Source: DATEZO01 sp035255485 (GTDB lineage Bacteria > Pseudomonadota > Gammaproteobacteria > Burkholderiales > Burkholderiaceae_D). From it: 19,203 nucleotides of DNA. Below the pieces are notes generated by a model. It worked only from the letters and a program-made list of their open reading frames with translations. It did no database searches and was not told the origin of the DNA. Shown piece after piece: positions 1 through 7,801 of this stretch. Both the position numbers and the translations under genes were made by a program. Within the stretch, counting starts at the first letter, position 1. Every line of letters starts with the position of its first letter. The DNA is taken from positions 1 to 19,203 of the forward strand of contig DATEZO010000306.1 of the NCBI GenBank assembly GCA_035255485.1. The letters are read 5' to 3'.

Positions 1-126
1 GACCTCCACCACTTTGCGCGCCAATCCCGTGACGAGTGCATACACGATGAACACGTGCAAGAAAATGACGAAAGCGATGCCGGTAAACTTCTTTCCGGAA
101 TTCCGCTCGTACTCCGAAAAATCCAT
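1..126 (-). CDS. tonB: TonB energy transducer, N-terminal part (cut by window edge)
   Basis: The minus-strand frame opens at ATG 126-124 and runs off the window after 42 codons. The start is set by GGAGG at 137-133, six bases upstream; an ATG at 132 directly abuts that site and is less likely. The peptide begins MDFSEYERNSGKKF and continues into one hydrophobic segment (about residues 15-35) containing a His at residue 24, then Ala-Arg-Lys-Val-Val-Glu-Val. A short cytoplasmic tail, a single membrane helix with a conserved His and a following basic stretch are the anchor layout of TonB, which passes proton-motive energy from ExbB/ExbD to outer-membrane receptors. The proline-rich and C-terminal domains lie outside the window, as would any exbB/exbD. 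Its upstream DNA closely matches that of the receptor gene at 777-3638, so the two are probably co-regulated partners. Confidence 0.82.
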   Translation of the reverse strand, partial: MDFSEYERNSGKKFTGIAFVIFLHVFIVYALVTGLARKVVEV

Positions 127-197
127 ACTCATCCTCCAATATCGCCACTATCACGGCTGGCGACCAATTTTTGTTTATCGCACTTTTCGAAGTGGTG

Positions 198-269
198 GGA
201 AAAATAATTTCATTTGAAAATAAATTTTCGTGACGAGTATGGAAACACTCAATGAAGCCGATGTCAATC
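198..269 (-). promoter_or_regulatory. Upstream control block of tonB, shared with the receptor gene
   Basis: This 72-bp block lies 71 bases upstream of the tonB start. It aligns without gaps to 3702-3773 upstream of the receptor start, with 60 of 72 positions identical by hand count. On the minus strand it contains TTGACA (267-262), the conserved string GTTTCCATAC, and two adjacent AT-rich palindromic elements: GAAAAT-AA-ATTTTC at 216-229, and GAAAnnTAATTTC-like sequence at 199-211. The TTGACA could be a -35 element, but no good -10 lies at 16-18 bp, so the exact promoter is uncertain. Strong conservation in non-coding DNA at matching distances from two functionally linked genes suggests a common operator or leader. 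Confidence 0.6.
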
Positions 270-358
270 TACTTTTGAAGGTGATGCGGAAATAAAAAGC
301 GTGACGCATCAATCAAGCCTTGAATGAATTTGTGGAATATCAAGATTTGATTTTCTTG

Positions 359-393
359 AAACCCGCGTCAAGCTTGGCTTGCCCGGGTTTTTT
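359..393 (+). terminator. Intrinsic terminator with no plus-strand gene upstream
   Basis: AAACCCG (359-365) pairs with CGGGTTT (384-390). An inner stem CAAGC (369-373)/GCTTG (377-381) closes a three-base loop, and a run of six T follows at 388-393. The geometry is that of a Rho-independent terminator on the plus strand. No recognisable plus-strand gene precedes it within the window, so it ends either a non-coding transcript or the relic of a lost gene. Confidence 0.7.
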
Positions 394-700
394 ATGCGGA
401 AAATTCTCGTCCGACGTAAAAAGCGCCGCAAACCATTGCAGGCTGCGGCTCTTGAACATTCCGACCATAGATTAACTCAGGAACTAGCGCATCAATAAAT
501 CCAGAGAATAAGATAGGACGATACTCGTCCCGCAAGATGCGTTAAACGTTTCGGTATGACAATTGCCCGCCAGCTTGCCGGAGCGGCCGAAATCGACTCG
601 TGCCTGGTAATGTGATATGCCCAAAGACCAAGTAACCGACCCGAGAGCTCGCTTCCGTCATCGACGCACAGATAATCAGATCACGCCTTATTCCGTATGA

Positions 701-726
701 ATCACTTGTAAAAATCACTTGTAAAA
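701..726. repeat. Tandem duplication of a 13-bp unit
   Basis: The unit ATCACTTGTAAAA occurs at 701-713 and again at 714-726 with no change. It abuts the T-tract of the receptor terminator. This looks like a slipped-strand duplication and probably has no function. Confidence 0.85.
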
Positions 727-752
727 AAACCGCAGGCCGAAGCCTGCGGTTT
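723..752 (-). terminator. Intrinsic terminator of the TonB-dependent receptor gene
   Basis: Read on the minus strand, an 11-bp perfect stem AAACCGCAGGC/GCCTGCGGTTT closes a TTCG tetraloop (stem arms 752-742 and 737-727). It is followed by seven T (729-723, partly in the stem). It lies 24 bases after the receptor stop codon. The stable UUCG-capped GC stem plus U-tract is a textbook Rho-independent terminator. Confidence 0.95.
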
Positions 753-776
753 CAACAACCAAGATTACGCGTCGGA

Positions 777-3638
777 TTAGAACTTGTATTTGAGGCCAAC
801 GCTGAAGTACCGGCCAACAGCACCGCTGTAATCCAACGGATTGTAGGACTGTGCACCATAGGTTAATGGATCAAGCGGGGCAATGGAATCGAACAGATTC
901 TGTATGCCACCGAATACCTCCATCTTTTCATTGGCCTTCCAACGGAAAGTCAAGTCCACTGTCGTGAAGGACTTGATACGGCAACCTGACGGCGCATCGG
1001 AACCATCCGCAAAGTGGGTGGCGCAACCGTCCGGGTCATCTTTGAAGTAGGTGTTTTTGATCGAGCCACGATAGTTGACAATCGTGGCTACTCGCCAAGC
1101 CGCACGTTCCCAAGTAGCGCTTAAGTTCACACGATCGGACGGTGTGCCGATGCAGTTGGTTACGTCACAGTTGCCATGGGTACCAACATAGTCGACTTGT
1201 GAACCATCCTGCTCCGTACGCTGCCACTTGAACAAGTGCGTCCACTTCGCATCAAAGCCCAGTTTGCCGTTGCCAGTACCCAGATCGAAACCTTGGCGGA
1301 AGTCAAGATCAACACCTTGTACACGGGTCTGGTTGGAGTTGATGTACTTCGCCAAAACAGCAGTAATTGCGCCTGGGTCTCCGGGAATACTAGTCGCAGT
1401 AGACGGATCGCGTGCTACGTGGCCTGCTGCAATTGCGGCAGCCGAAGCTTCCTGATTGATCTCATTCTTGCGATCAATTTGCCAGAGGTCTACCGAGAGA
1501 CTGGTTTTGGGCAGAGGGTCCCAAATCATACCCAAGGAATAGCTCTTCGACTTTTCCGGTTCCAGGTCCGGGTTCGGTGAGGTAATGATTGCCACCGAAG
1601 AAGATTGGCAAGCGGATGCAATGCCGAGATTGCAACGTAACGGGTCCTTTGCGGTGGAGTATGCGGCAAGGCCGCCAACGCCATTTTCTGCGGCACTCGG
1701 AGCGCGGAAACCTTCTGCATACGTACCACGCAGGGCAAATGTCTTGACCGGGGTCCACTTGGCACCAATTTTCGGTGTGTAAGAGTTGCCGACATCGGTG
1801 TAATGGTCAGCACGCAGTGCTGCGGATAATTCAAGCGTTTTCAGAACAGGCGCCAGTACCTCGGCATATAGAGCCGCAACGTTGCGTTGTCCCTTGTAGG
1901 CAGAATAACCCAGTCCAATGATGTTGCCGCGCTCTGTGCCGCTGGTTGGGTCCAGCTGAGTATATTCGTGGCGGAATTCAGTGCCGACTGCAACGCCCAA
2001 GGCGCCGCCAGCCAGTTGACCGATTTCGCGTGATGCCCTGAAGTCTACCTGAGCGATTTCAGTTTTTGCGTCATTCGAGATGGTCGGCGATAAGGCTGCG
2101 TATAAAGCAGCAGAGTTCAAACCGGCATTTTCAGCGATACGCCAGTAGGTACCAGCCGGCAATGCAGCATAGGCTGGATTGTTGGCACGTGCCGCGGCGA
2201 CGTTGGCCGCAGTCGGATTAAGTAGCGCGAATGCCGCATCGCGCTGGAGGTAACCGGTACGTTCGTTGGAAACTTTGCTCTGTGAGAACAGGATTGCGGT
2301 ATTAAAGTCCCATTCGTTGTAAGTGCCTTTGAGGCCGGCCAGGAAACGGGTGAAGTCTGAATCGATCTTGCTAACCCGCGGGCCAACGTCTGCCGCCATA
2401 TAGCGCAGACGGGCGGCCGTGCCGAAGTATGGGTTGTCCGGATGTTCTGCGCCGAGAGCCACACCAGCGTTGCTTACCGGGCCGCCTGGATAACCCACAT
2501 TATTATGGACACCGGATGGCGTGCTCCACGATTCCGAAGTGCTCTTGTATAGATTCAATTCGGTATAGGCTTGCAGCTCATTGGACAGTTGCAGGGTCCC
2601 GCGGCCAAACAGATTGATGGTTTCCTGGCTCGGCTGGACCTGATTGTATATTTGAGCTGCATCGATCAAGCAGCCGCCACCTGGGTCGCCCTGTGGGTGG
2701 TTGGTGAAGTTCGAGCAGGCCGCGCCTGGGAAGGTGCGGGTAAAGCCGACACCGTTCGGGTTGCCGCGAGAGTAATAATTCTGATCGCCGGTTGCGGCGG
2801 CCGCAACCGGATCACGCACATTGCCAACGATGGAACTGCTGGCAGCAACGCCTGGCAGGATATAGCCGGCACCGGATAAGGCGGCATCGGCATCAAATCC
2901 CTTATCACGCAGGTCGGAGCGGCCGATCTGGTCACGCCCGGAACGATCACGGTTCCAGATTTCCCCTTTTTTGCCGTATTCGAAGTTCAGGAGGACGTTG
3001 AACTTGTCAGTGTCCAGGTTACCAAAGCCATGTGTCATAGCGGCGCGGATATCCTGGCCATCGTGGTAACGGGACTCGCCTACGCTGACTTTGGCAACCG
3101 ATCCCTGGAAATCCTTGCGCAGGATGATATTCACCACGCCAGCGATCGCGTCGGAACCGTAAATCGAGGATGCGCCATCTTTCAGGATTTCAACACGTTC
3201 GACTGCCTCAACCGGAATGACGTTGAGATCGGAGAAAACTTTCTGGCCATCGTCTGCAAGGCCGTAGGGCGCAATGCGACGTCCGTTCAGTAATACCAGC
3301 GTTGATGCAGCACCCAAACCGCGCAGCGAAATGCCAGAGGCACCGGCGGCAAAGCCGTTGCCAAACGTGGTTGGCACGGAGCCCTGGTTGTCCACAGCCA
3401 GCGACTGCAGCAATTCCGCCACCGTCGTTTTGCCTGATTTTTCAATATCGTCGCGGCTCAACGTTTGTACTGCGGAGGCGGTTTCCGATTGCGCACGGCG
3501 GATGTTCGAACCCGTAACTTCAACGCGCTGGATTTCTTGTTGTGCGAAGGCTGGCTGCGAAATAAGGCCAAGCCCCATCACGACGCCTCCTGCGAAAATT
3601 AAGCGAACCGACTGAGATATTACGGTTTCCCTCATCAT
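777..3638 (-). CDS. TonB-dependent outer-membrane receptor, probable peptide or oligomer uptake
   Basis: This encodes a 953-residue outer-membrane gated barrel. The start ATG at 3638 is chosen because AAGGAG lies seven bases upstream (3651-3646) and a signal peptide follows directly (residues 1-32, ending AFA before QQ); the open frame extends further upstream without a ribosome site. Residues 35-46 (EIQRVEVTGSNI) form the TonB-box region. The plug domain spans about 50-178, with SLRGLG, VLLNGRRIAPYG and VERVEILKDGASSIYGSDAIAGVVNI. The rest is beta-barrel, ending in the usual terminal aromatic (KYKF). Four pairs of Cys fall in predicted extracellular loops. The VTGSN/LLNGRR plug style is typical of large receptors for organic nutrients rather than classic siderophore receptors. 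Divergence from a peptide-import operon suggests peptides as substrate; that part is inference. It shares its upstream block with tonB and ends in a strong terminator. Confidence 0.93.
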   Translation of the reverse strand: MMRETVISQSVRLIFAGGVVMGLGLISQPAFAQQEIQRVEVTGSNIRRAQSETASAVQTLSRDDIEKSGKTTVAELLQSLAVDNQGSVPTTFGNGFAAGASGISLRGLGAASTLVLLNGRRIAPYGLADDGQKVFSDLNVIPVEAVERVEILKDGASSIYGSDAIAGVVNIILRKDFQGSVAKVSVGESRYHDGQDIRAAMTHGFGNLDTDKFNVLLNFEYGKKGEIWNRDRSGRDQIGRSDLRDKGFDADAALSGAGYILPGVAASSSIVGNVRDPVAAAATGDQNYYSRGNPNGVGFTRTFPGAACSNFTNHPQGDPGGGCLIDAAQIYNQVQPSQETINLFGRGTLQLSNELQAYTELNLYKSTSESWSTPSGVHNNVGYPGGPVSNAGVALGAEHPDNPYFGTAARLRYMAADVGPRVSKIDSDFTRFLAGLKGTYNEWDFNTAILFSQSKVSNERTGYLQRDAAFALLNPTAANVAAARANNPAYAALPAGTYWRIAENAGLNSAALYAALSPTISNDAKTEIAQVDFRASREIGQLAGGALGVAVGTEFRHEYTQLDPTSGTERGNIIGLGYSAYKGQRNVAALYAEVLAPVLKTLELSAALRADHYTDVGNSYTPKIGAKWTPVKTFALRGTYAEGFRAPSAAENGVGGLAAYSTAKDPLRCNLGIASACQSSSVAIITSPNPDLEPEKSKSYSLGMIWDPLPKTSLSVDLWQIDRKNEINQEASAAAIAAGHVARDPSTATSIPGDPGAITAVLAKYINSNQTRVQGVDLDFRQGFDLGTGNGKLGFDAKWTHLFKWQRTEQDGSQVDYVGTHGNCDVTNCIGTPSDRVNLSATWERAAWRVATIVNYRGSIKNTYFKDDPDGCATHFADGSDAPSGCRIKSFTTVDLTFRWKANEKMEVFGGIQNLFDSIAPLDPLTYGAQSYNPLDYSGAVGRYFSVGLKYKF

Positions 3639-3701
3639 TGCCAAACTCCTTTGGGTGGGTTTATTAAAGCTGCATTTTTTCCATGCATTTAAGGTGGCTT
3701 C

Positions 3702-3773
3702 GGAAAAATAATTTCGCTTGGAAATAAATTTTCGTGATACGTATGGAAACATTCAATGCTGTCAATGTCAACC
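3702..3773 (-). promoter_or_regulatory. Upstream control block of the receptor gene, second copy of the tonB block
   Basis: The block lies 63 bases upstream of the receptor ATG and aligns ungapped to 198-269. Read on the minus strand it has two overlapping-phase TTGACA hexamers (3771-3766 and 3765-3760), then CATTGAATGTTTCCATACG, then the palindromic GAAAATTTATTTCC and GAAATTATTTTTCC elements. The TTGACA nearest the far end, the GTTTCCATAC string and both palindromes are shared with the tonB copy. I cannot assign a -10 box with confidence. Confidence 0.6.
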
Positions 3774-3964
3774 CGCTAACTTGTTAAAAAAGAACAGAAA
3801 ACAACACTTGAATATGGATTGGAAATGAGCGCTGGCATTGCAAAATATTGCGCGTTGCAGCACAAGCCTGATCCTGGTATTTCTCCCATTTCCCTACAGT
3901 ACATATGAGGTTTGGGAGTTTCAGCGGTAAATGCGAGAAGAATCCCTATTTATCGAAACACCGC

Positions 3965-4008
3965 TTCAAGCTAGGATGTGGTCGATTTAATATGCTGCAT
4001 GGCAGCAT
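3965..4008 (+). promoter_or_regulatory. Candidate promoter and operator of the peptide-import operon
   Basis: TTCAAG (3965-3970) and TAATAT (3988-3993) are separated by 17 bp and form a weak sigma-70-like pair. A perfect inverted repeat ATGCTGC-atg-GCAGCAT (3992-4008) overlaps the -10 edge and the expected start point, the position of a repressor site. If used, the leader would be about 155 nt. A second possible -35 (TTTACA, 4041-4046) lacks a good -10. The palindrome is certain; its role is inferred. Confidence 0.3.
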
Positions 4009-4156
4009 GAAAAAATTTTTGCAGAGCTCCCCAAAAATTCTTTACATGGGTTATGGTTACGCCCTTTTAGAGCCTTGATTACAGGCCGAGGTCGGTGCGG
4101 ATCAAATCATCCATCGAGTCCTTATTCGCGGCAGCAGCAGGAAAAGGTGTCAGGTC

Positions 4157-5926
4157 ATGCGGAGAAGTGTTAAGCGCAGTCTGGTTGCAGTTCTGTTATT
4201 GGCAAATGTGGCATATGCTGCCAGCCCTGCGGATCCGTCCAAAGTAATACGCATGGCATTTGAGGCGCCGGACGATGGCCTGGACATGGCGCGCACCAGT
4301 AATCTATATACGCATTGGGCCGGTGCTGCCATATTCGAACCGTTGCTGACGTATGACTACCTAGCGCGCCCCGCAAAACTGGTCCCGGCCGTAGCTGAGG
4401 CAATGCCAGAAATCGCCAATGGCGGCACCACCTATACTTTCCATATCAGGAAAGGCATTTATTTCACCCCCGATCCGGCCTTCAAGGGCGTGCGGCGCGA
4501 ACTGACCGCGAAGGATTTCGCCTACAGCTACAAGCGCGTGCTGGATCCGGAAATGCGTTCCCCGATTGCGAATTTCCTGCAAGGAAAAATCGTCGGCCTG
4601 GATGAATTGGCAGCCAAGGCAAAAAAGTCAGGCCATTACGATTACGATGCACCGATCGCCGGCCTGCAGACGCCGGACCGCTATACGTTGCGGATTCAAC
4701 TAAATGCACCAGACTATAATTTCCTGTACGTGACTGCGTATAGCGGCCTGAGTGCAGTTGCCCGTGAAGCAATCGAGACTTACGGTCTGCAGAGTGCTCA
4801 GCATCCGGTCGGAACTGGTCCTTACATGCTGCAGCAGTATGTCCCGCGCAGCAAAATCATTTTAGTGGCCAACCCCGATTACCGCGGTTACACGTGGAAT
4901 TTCGAGTCCTCCGGCGATGCCTGGGACGAACAGATTATTCGCGATATGCGCGGCAAGAAAATGCCGCAGGTCGGACGTGTTGAAATCAGCATCATCGAAG
5001 AAGAGCAGTCGCGCTGGCTGGCGTTCCAAGGCGGGCAGCTGGATATCGATAAGCTGCCGCAATCTGCTGCACCGTCAGTGCTTGATGGAGACAAACTGAA
5101 GCCGGAATTTGCCGAACAGGGCATCGGCTTATACCGCATGACCGAACCGGAAATCACTTATACCCTGTTCAACTACAAGGACCCTGTGATAGGCGGTCCG
5201 GGCAAGGAAAAAATTGCGTTGCGCCGTGCGATTGCAATGGCGTACAGCGTAAAGGATGAATTGATCCAGTTGCGCATGGGGCAGGCGATCAAGGCGGAAA
5301 TGATGATTCCGGAAGGCGTGGCGGGGCACGACCCGGCGTATCGTAGCAGCATTGCTTACGATCCGGCGCTCGCCAACAAACTGCTGGATTATTTCGGTTA
5401 CAAGCGGGGCGCAGATGGCTACCGTTCTCTACCCGACGGCAGGCCGCTGGTCCTGCGCATCCAGAATGAAGCGAATGCCACCTCGAAAATCATTTCCGAA
5501 ATCTGGAAACGAGGCCTGGATATGATTGGCGTCAGGGCCGAATTCCCGGTCAGCAATTTTGCAGACAATTACAAATCAGCTATGGAATGCAAATTGATGA
5601 TGTGGGGCGGTGCGTGGTTTGCCGATTTTCCGGAAGGTGAGAATTTCATGCAGCTGTTATATGGCCCGAATTCGGGGCAAGGCAACAATGCCTGTTATCA
5701 ATCGGCGGCCTATGACTCGCTGTACAGGGAGACGATCGCCTTGCCGCCGGGCGCCGAGCGCAATCAACTATATGTCCAGATGAACCACCAGATGGAAGCC
5801 GACACCGTGTGGAGCCTGCATACGTCCAGGATTCGCAACTGGATGGTGCGGCCCTGGGTGAAAGGTTTCAAGAAAAATCCATTTCAGCAGACCGACTGGC
5901 AGTATCTGGACGTGGAAAAACATTAA
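4157..5926 (+). CDS. Periplasmic peptide-binding protein, SBP_bac_5 family (first of three)
   Basis: This is a 589-residue extracytoplasmic binding protein of the OppA/DppA class (SBP family 5), which captures oligopeptides in the periplasm and delivers them to an ABC importer. A Sec signal peptide covers residues 1-21 (MRRSVKR, hydrophobic core, AYA); there is no lipobox, so the mature protein should be soluble. Family hallmarks are the early FEPLLTYDYLARP stretch, YTFHIRKGIYFTPDPAF, HPVGTGPYMLQQY (about residues 216-228) and a C-terminal W-x-YLDVEKH. Cys478 and Cys513 are matched in both downstream paralogs and probably form a disulphide. The start has moderate AGG-containing sequence upstream. 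It is first in the operon, 50 bp ahead of the second paralog. Parts of its DNA are nearly identical to that paralog, suggesting gene conversion. The actual ligand cannot be read from sequence. Confidence 0.92.
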   Translation: MRRSVKRSLVAVLLLANVAYAASPADPSKVIRMAFEAPDDGLDMARTSNLYTHWAGAAIFEPLLTYDYLARPAKLVPAVAEAMPEIANGGTTYTFHIRKGIYFTPDPAFKGVRRELTAKDFAYSYKRVLDPEMRSPIANFLQGKIVGLDELAAKAKKSGHYDYDAPIAGLQTPDRYTLRIQLNAPDYNFLYVTAYSGLSAVAREAIETYGLQSAQHPVGTGPYMLQQYVPRSKIILVANPDYRGYTWNFESSGDAWDEQIIRDMRGKKMPQVGRVEISIIEEEQSRWLAFQGGQLDIDKLPQSAAPSVLDGDKLKPEFAEQGIGLYRMTEPEITYTLFNYKDPVIGGPGKEKIALRRAIAMAYSVKDELIQLRMGQAIKAEMMIPEGVAGHDPAYRSSIAYDPALANKLLDYFGYKRGADGYRSLPDGRPLVLRIQNEANATSKIISEIWKRGLDMIGVRAEFPVSNFADNYKSAMECKLMMWGGAWFADFPEGENFMQLLYGPNSGQGNNACYQSAAYDSLYRETIALPPGAERNQLYVQMNHQMEADTVWSLHTSRIRNWMVRPWVKGFKKNPFQQTDWQYLDVEKH

Positions 5927-5976
5927 TCAGCGCATGCCCGCATGACGGTGCATGGCTGACAGGAGAGGCGAGAACA

Positions 5977-7755
5977 ATGGAATTGGCCTGGTTACGCAAT
6001 CTGGCACTGGCATGTCTGCTGGCAGGGCCATTGGCATCCGTGCCTGCTTTCTCGGCGGCGGACCCTGGCAAGGTGTTGCGCCTTTCATTCGAGGCTGCCG
6101 ATGACGGATTTGACATACTGCGCACCAACAGCCTTTATACCAATTGGCTTGCAGAAGGCATTTTCGAGAGCCTGCTGACGTATGACTATCTGGCGCGGCC
6201 GGTCAAGCTGGTACCGGGCACGGCCGAGGCAATGCCCGAGATAACCGATGGTGGCACCACCTATACTTTCCATATCAGGAAAGGCATTTATTTCACCCCC
6301 GATCCGGCCTTCAAGGGTGTGCGGCGCGAATTGATTGCAAACGATTATGCATATGCCATCAAGCGCCATCTCGATCCCCGGAATCGTTCGGTGCAGGCCG
6401 GCGTGTACGAAGGGAAAATTGTCGGGTTGGATGAATTGGCCGCTGCAGCCAAGAAGAGTGGTAAATTCGATTACGATACACCAATTGCCGGACTTGAAAC
6501 GCCGGATCGCCATACCTTGCGTATCCGTCTGAAGGCCCCGGATCAGACATTGCCATATCATCTGGCAAACTCCACTGCAGCCGCCGTGGCGCGCGAGGTA
6601 ATCGAAGCGTATGGCGAAGATACCGGGCGCCATCCGGTAGGAACAGGCGCCTATATGCTTGCCCAGTATGTTCCGCGCAGCAAAATCGTCCTGGTGGCCA
6701 ACCCCGATTATCGTGGATTTGTGTGGGACTTCAAGTCATCCGGCGATGCCTGGGACGAACAGGTTATTCGCGATATGCGCGGCAAGAAAATGCCGCAGGT
6801 CGGACGTGTTGAAATCAGCATCATCGAAGAAGATCAGGCGCGCTGGCTGGCATTCGACAGCAGGCAGCTGGACTTTGAGCAACTGTCAGACAATGCCGCA
6901 CCCAATGTTCTCGAAGGAGACAAGCTGAAGCCTGTCTACAGCGCAAAGGGAATCCGTCTTTACCGATATGCGGAGCCGGGGAATACGCGGACATTTTTCA
7001 ATTTCAAGGATCCGGTTGTCGGCGGCTACACCAAGGATAAAATTGCCCTGCGGCGGGCGATTGCGATGGCCTACAATGTAAAAGAGGAAATTGCGCAAGT
7101 ACGTTTTGGGCAAGCTGTCAAGGCGCAATCCTTCGTGCCGCCAGGCGTGGCTGGTTTCAATCCTGCCTATCGCGCCACCACCGTGTACGACCCCGAACTT
7201 GCAAACAGATTGCTGGATCATTTTGGATATCGCAAGGGAACGGATGGCTTTCGCACTTTGCCTGATGGCAAACCGCTCACCATAAAAATTCATTCGGCGC
7301 CGAAAGCCCGTGACTATACCAAGATGGAGATCTGGAAACGATCACTGGACCGCATTGGTGTACGGGCCGAATTTCCTGTGAGCAGTTTTGCCGACAACCT
7401 GAAGGCGGCGTACCGATGCGAACTGATGATGTTCGGCTTGGGCGGCACCGCCGCCATTCCCGACGGCAGCAATTTTTTTGAGAGCTATTATGGTCCGAAT
7501 AGCGGGCAAGGCAATATGGGCTGTTACCAGTCGGAGGCCTTCGACGCGGCTTATCGCAAGGCGCGCCTGCTGCCCGACGGATCGGAGCGGCAAGCGCTGT
7601 ATACGCAAATGGAACAGCAACTGGAAGCGGATACGGTGCATTCCCTGGAGTTGTGGCGCTTGCGCAACTGGTTGATCCAGCCTTGGGTCAAGGGCTATAA
7701 GACGCATCCTATCCTGCATGGCGACTGGCAGTATCTCGATGTCGAGAAGCATTGA
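5977..7755 (+). CDS. Periplasmic peptide-binding protein, SBP_bac_5 family (second of three)
   Basis: The product has 592 residues and is a close paralog of the preceding binding protein. The start at 5977 follows AGGAGAGG (5961-5968); the open frame extends 56 codons upstream into the previous gene without a better site. The signal peptide is MELAWLRNLALAC, a hydrophobic core, then PAFSA, cleaved near residue 26 or 27. The family segments match the first paralog (ESLLTYDYLARPVKL, YTFHIRKGIYFTPDPAF, VGTGAYMLAQYVPRSK, QYLDVEKH). VGTGAY replaces VGTGPY, and ligand-proximal stretches differ, so specificity has probably shifted. The paired Cys are kept. From 4424 to 5022 the two genes align at a constant 1829-bp offset, with two blocks nearly identical at DNA level amid more diverged sequence. 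Its spacing of 46 bp to the third paralog fits co-transcription. Confidence 0.92.
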   Translation: MELAWLRNLALACLLAGPLASVPAFSAADPGKVLRLSFEAADDGFDILRTNSLYTNWLAEGIFESLLTYDYLARPVKLVPGTAEAMPEITDGGTTYTFHIRKGIYFTPDPAFKGVRRELIANDYAYAIKRHLDPRNRSVQAGVYEGKIVGLDELAAAAKKSGKFDYDTPIAGLETPDRHTLRIRLKAPDQTLPYHLANSTAAAVAREVIEAYGEDTGRHPVGTGAYMLAQYVPRSKIVLVANPDYRGFVWDFKSSGDAWDEQVIRDMRGKKMPQVGRVEISIIEEDQARWLAFDSRQLDFEQLSDNAAPNVLEGDKLKPVYSAKGIRLYRYAEPGNTRTFFNFKDPVVGGYTKDKIALRRAIAMAYNVKEEIAQVRFGQAVKAQSFVPPGVAGFNPAYRATTVYDPELANRLLDHFGYRKGTDGFRTLPDGKPLTIKIHSAPKARDYTKMEIWKRSLDRIGVRAEFPVSSFADNLKAAYRCELMMFGLGGTAAIPDGSNFFESYYGPNSGQGNMGCYQSEAFDAAYRKARLLPDGSERQALYTQMEQQLEADTVHSLELWRLRNWLIQPWVKGYKTHPILHGDWQYLDVEKH

Positions 7756-7801
7756 ACTGCGCGCCTTTCACAATAATGCAGTACGACCAGAAAATCGGGA
7801 C

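Larger units (their letters stand above)
127..776. other. Intergenic region between tonB and the receptor gene
   Basis: I see no convincing gene in these 650 bases. They hold the tonB leader and upstream block (127-269), an inverted repeat TGATGCG/CGCATCA (282-288 and 305-311), a plus-strand intrinsic terminator (359-393), a GCCGCA/TGCGGC inverted repeat (425-430 and 444-449), a 13-bp tandem duplication (701-726) and the receptor terminator (723-752). Short open stretches such as 240-296 and 556-615 on the plus strand are too small and lack supporting ribosome binding sites. Confidence 0.6.
3639..4156. other. Divergent control region between receptor and peptide-import operon
   Basis: These 518 bases separate two divergent transcription units and contain no gene I can support. 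Features seen are the receptor ribosome site (3651-3646), the 72-bp block shared with tonB (3702-3773), and a perfect 7-bp inverted repeat (3992-4008) overlapping a weak plus-strand promoter. The stretch 4009-4040 has A- and T-runs. The region is clearly more AT-rich than the flanking genes. Confidence 0.6.

Noticed and set aside
198..269. Fur box in the tonB and receptor control blocks
   Set aside because: The AT-rich palindromes do not fit repeated GATAAT hexamers or the 19-bp Fur consensus well, so iron control is not claimed.
556..615. Plus-strand 19-codon frame beginning MTIARQLAGAAEID
   Set aside because: Too short to support as a gene or relic; no ribosome site and no flanking homology.
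5977..6030. Lipoprotein signal in the second binding protein (LAC at residues 11-13)
   Set aside because: The Cys comes too early, after a very short hydrophobic stretch and mid-core, and the paralogs have plain Sec signal peptides.
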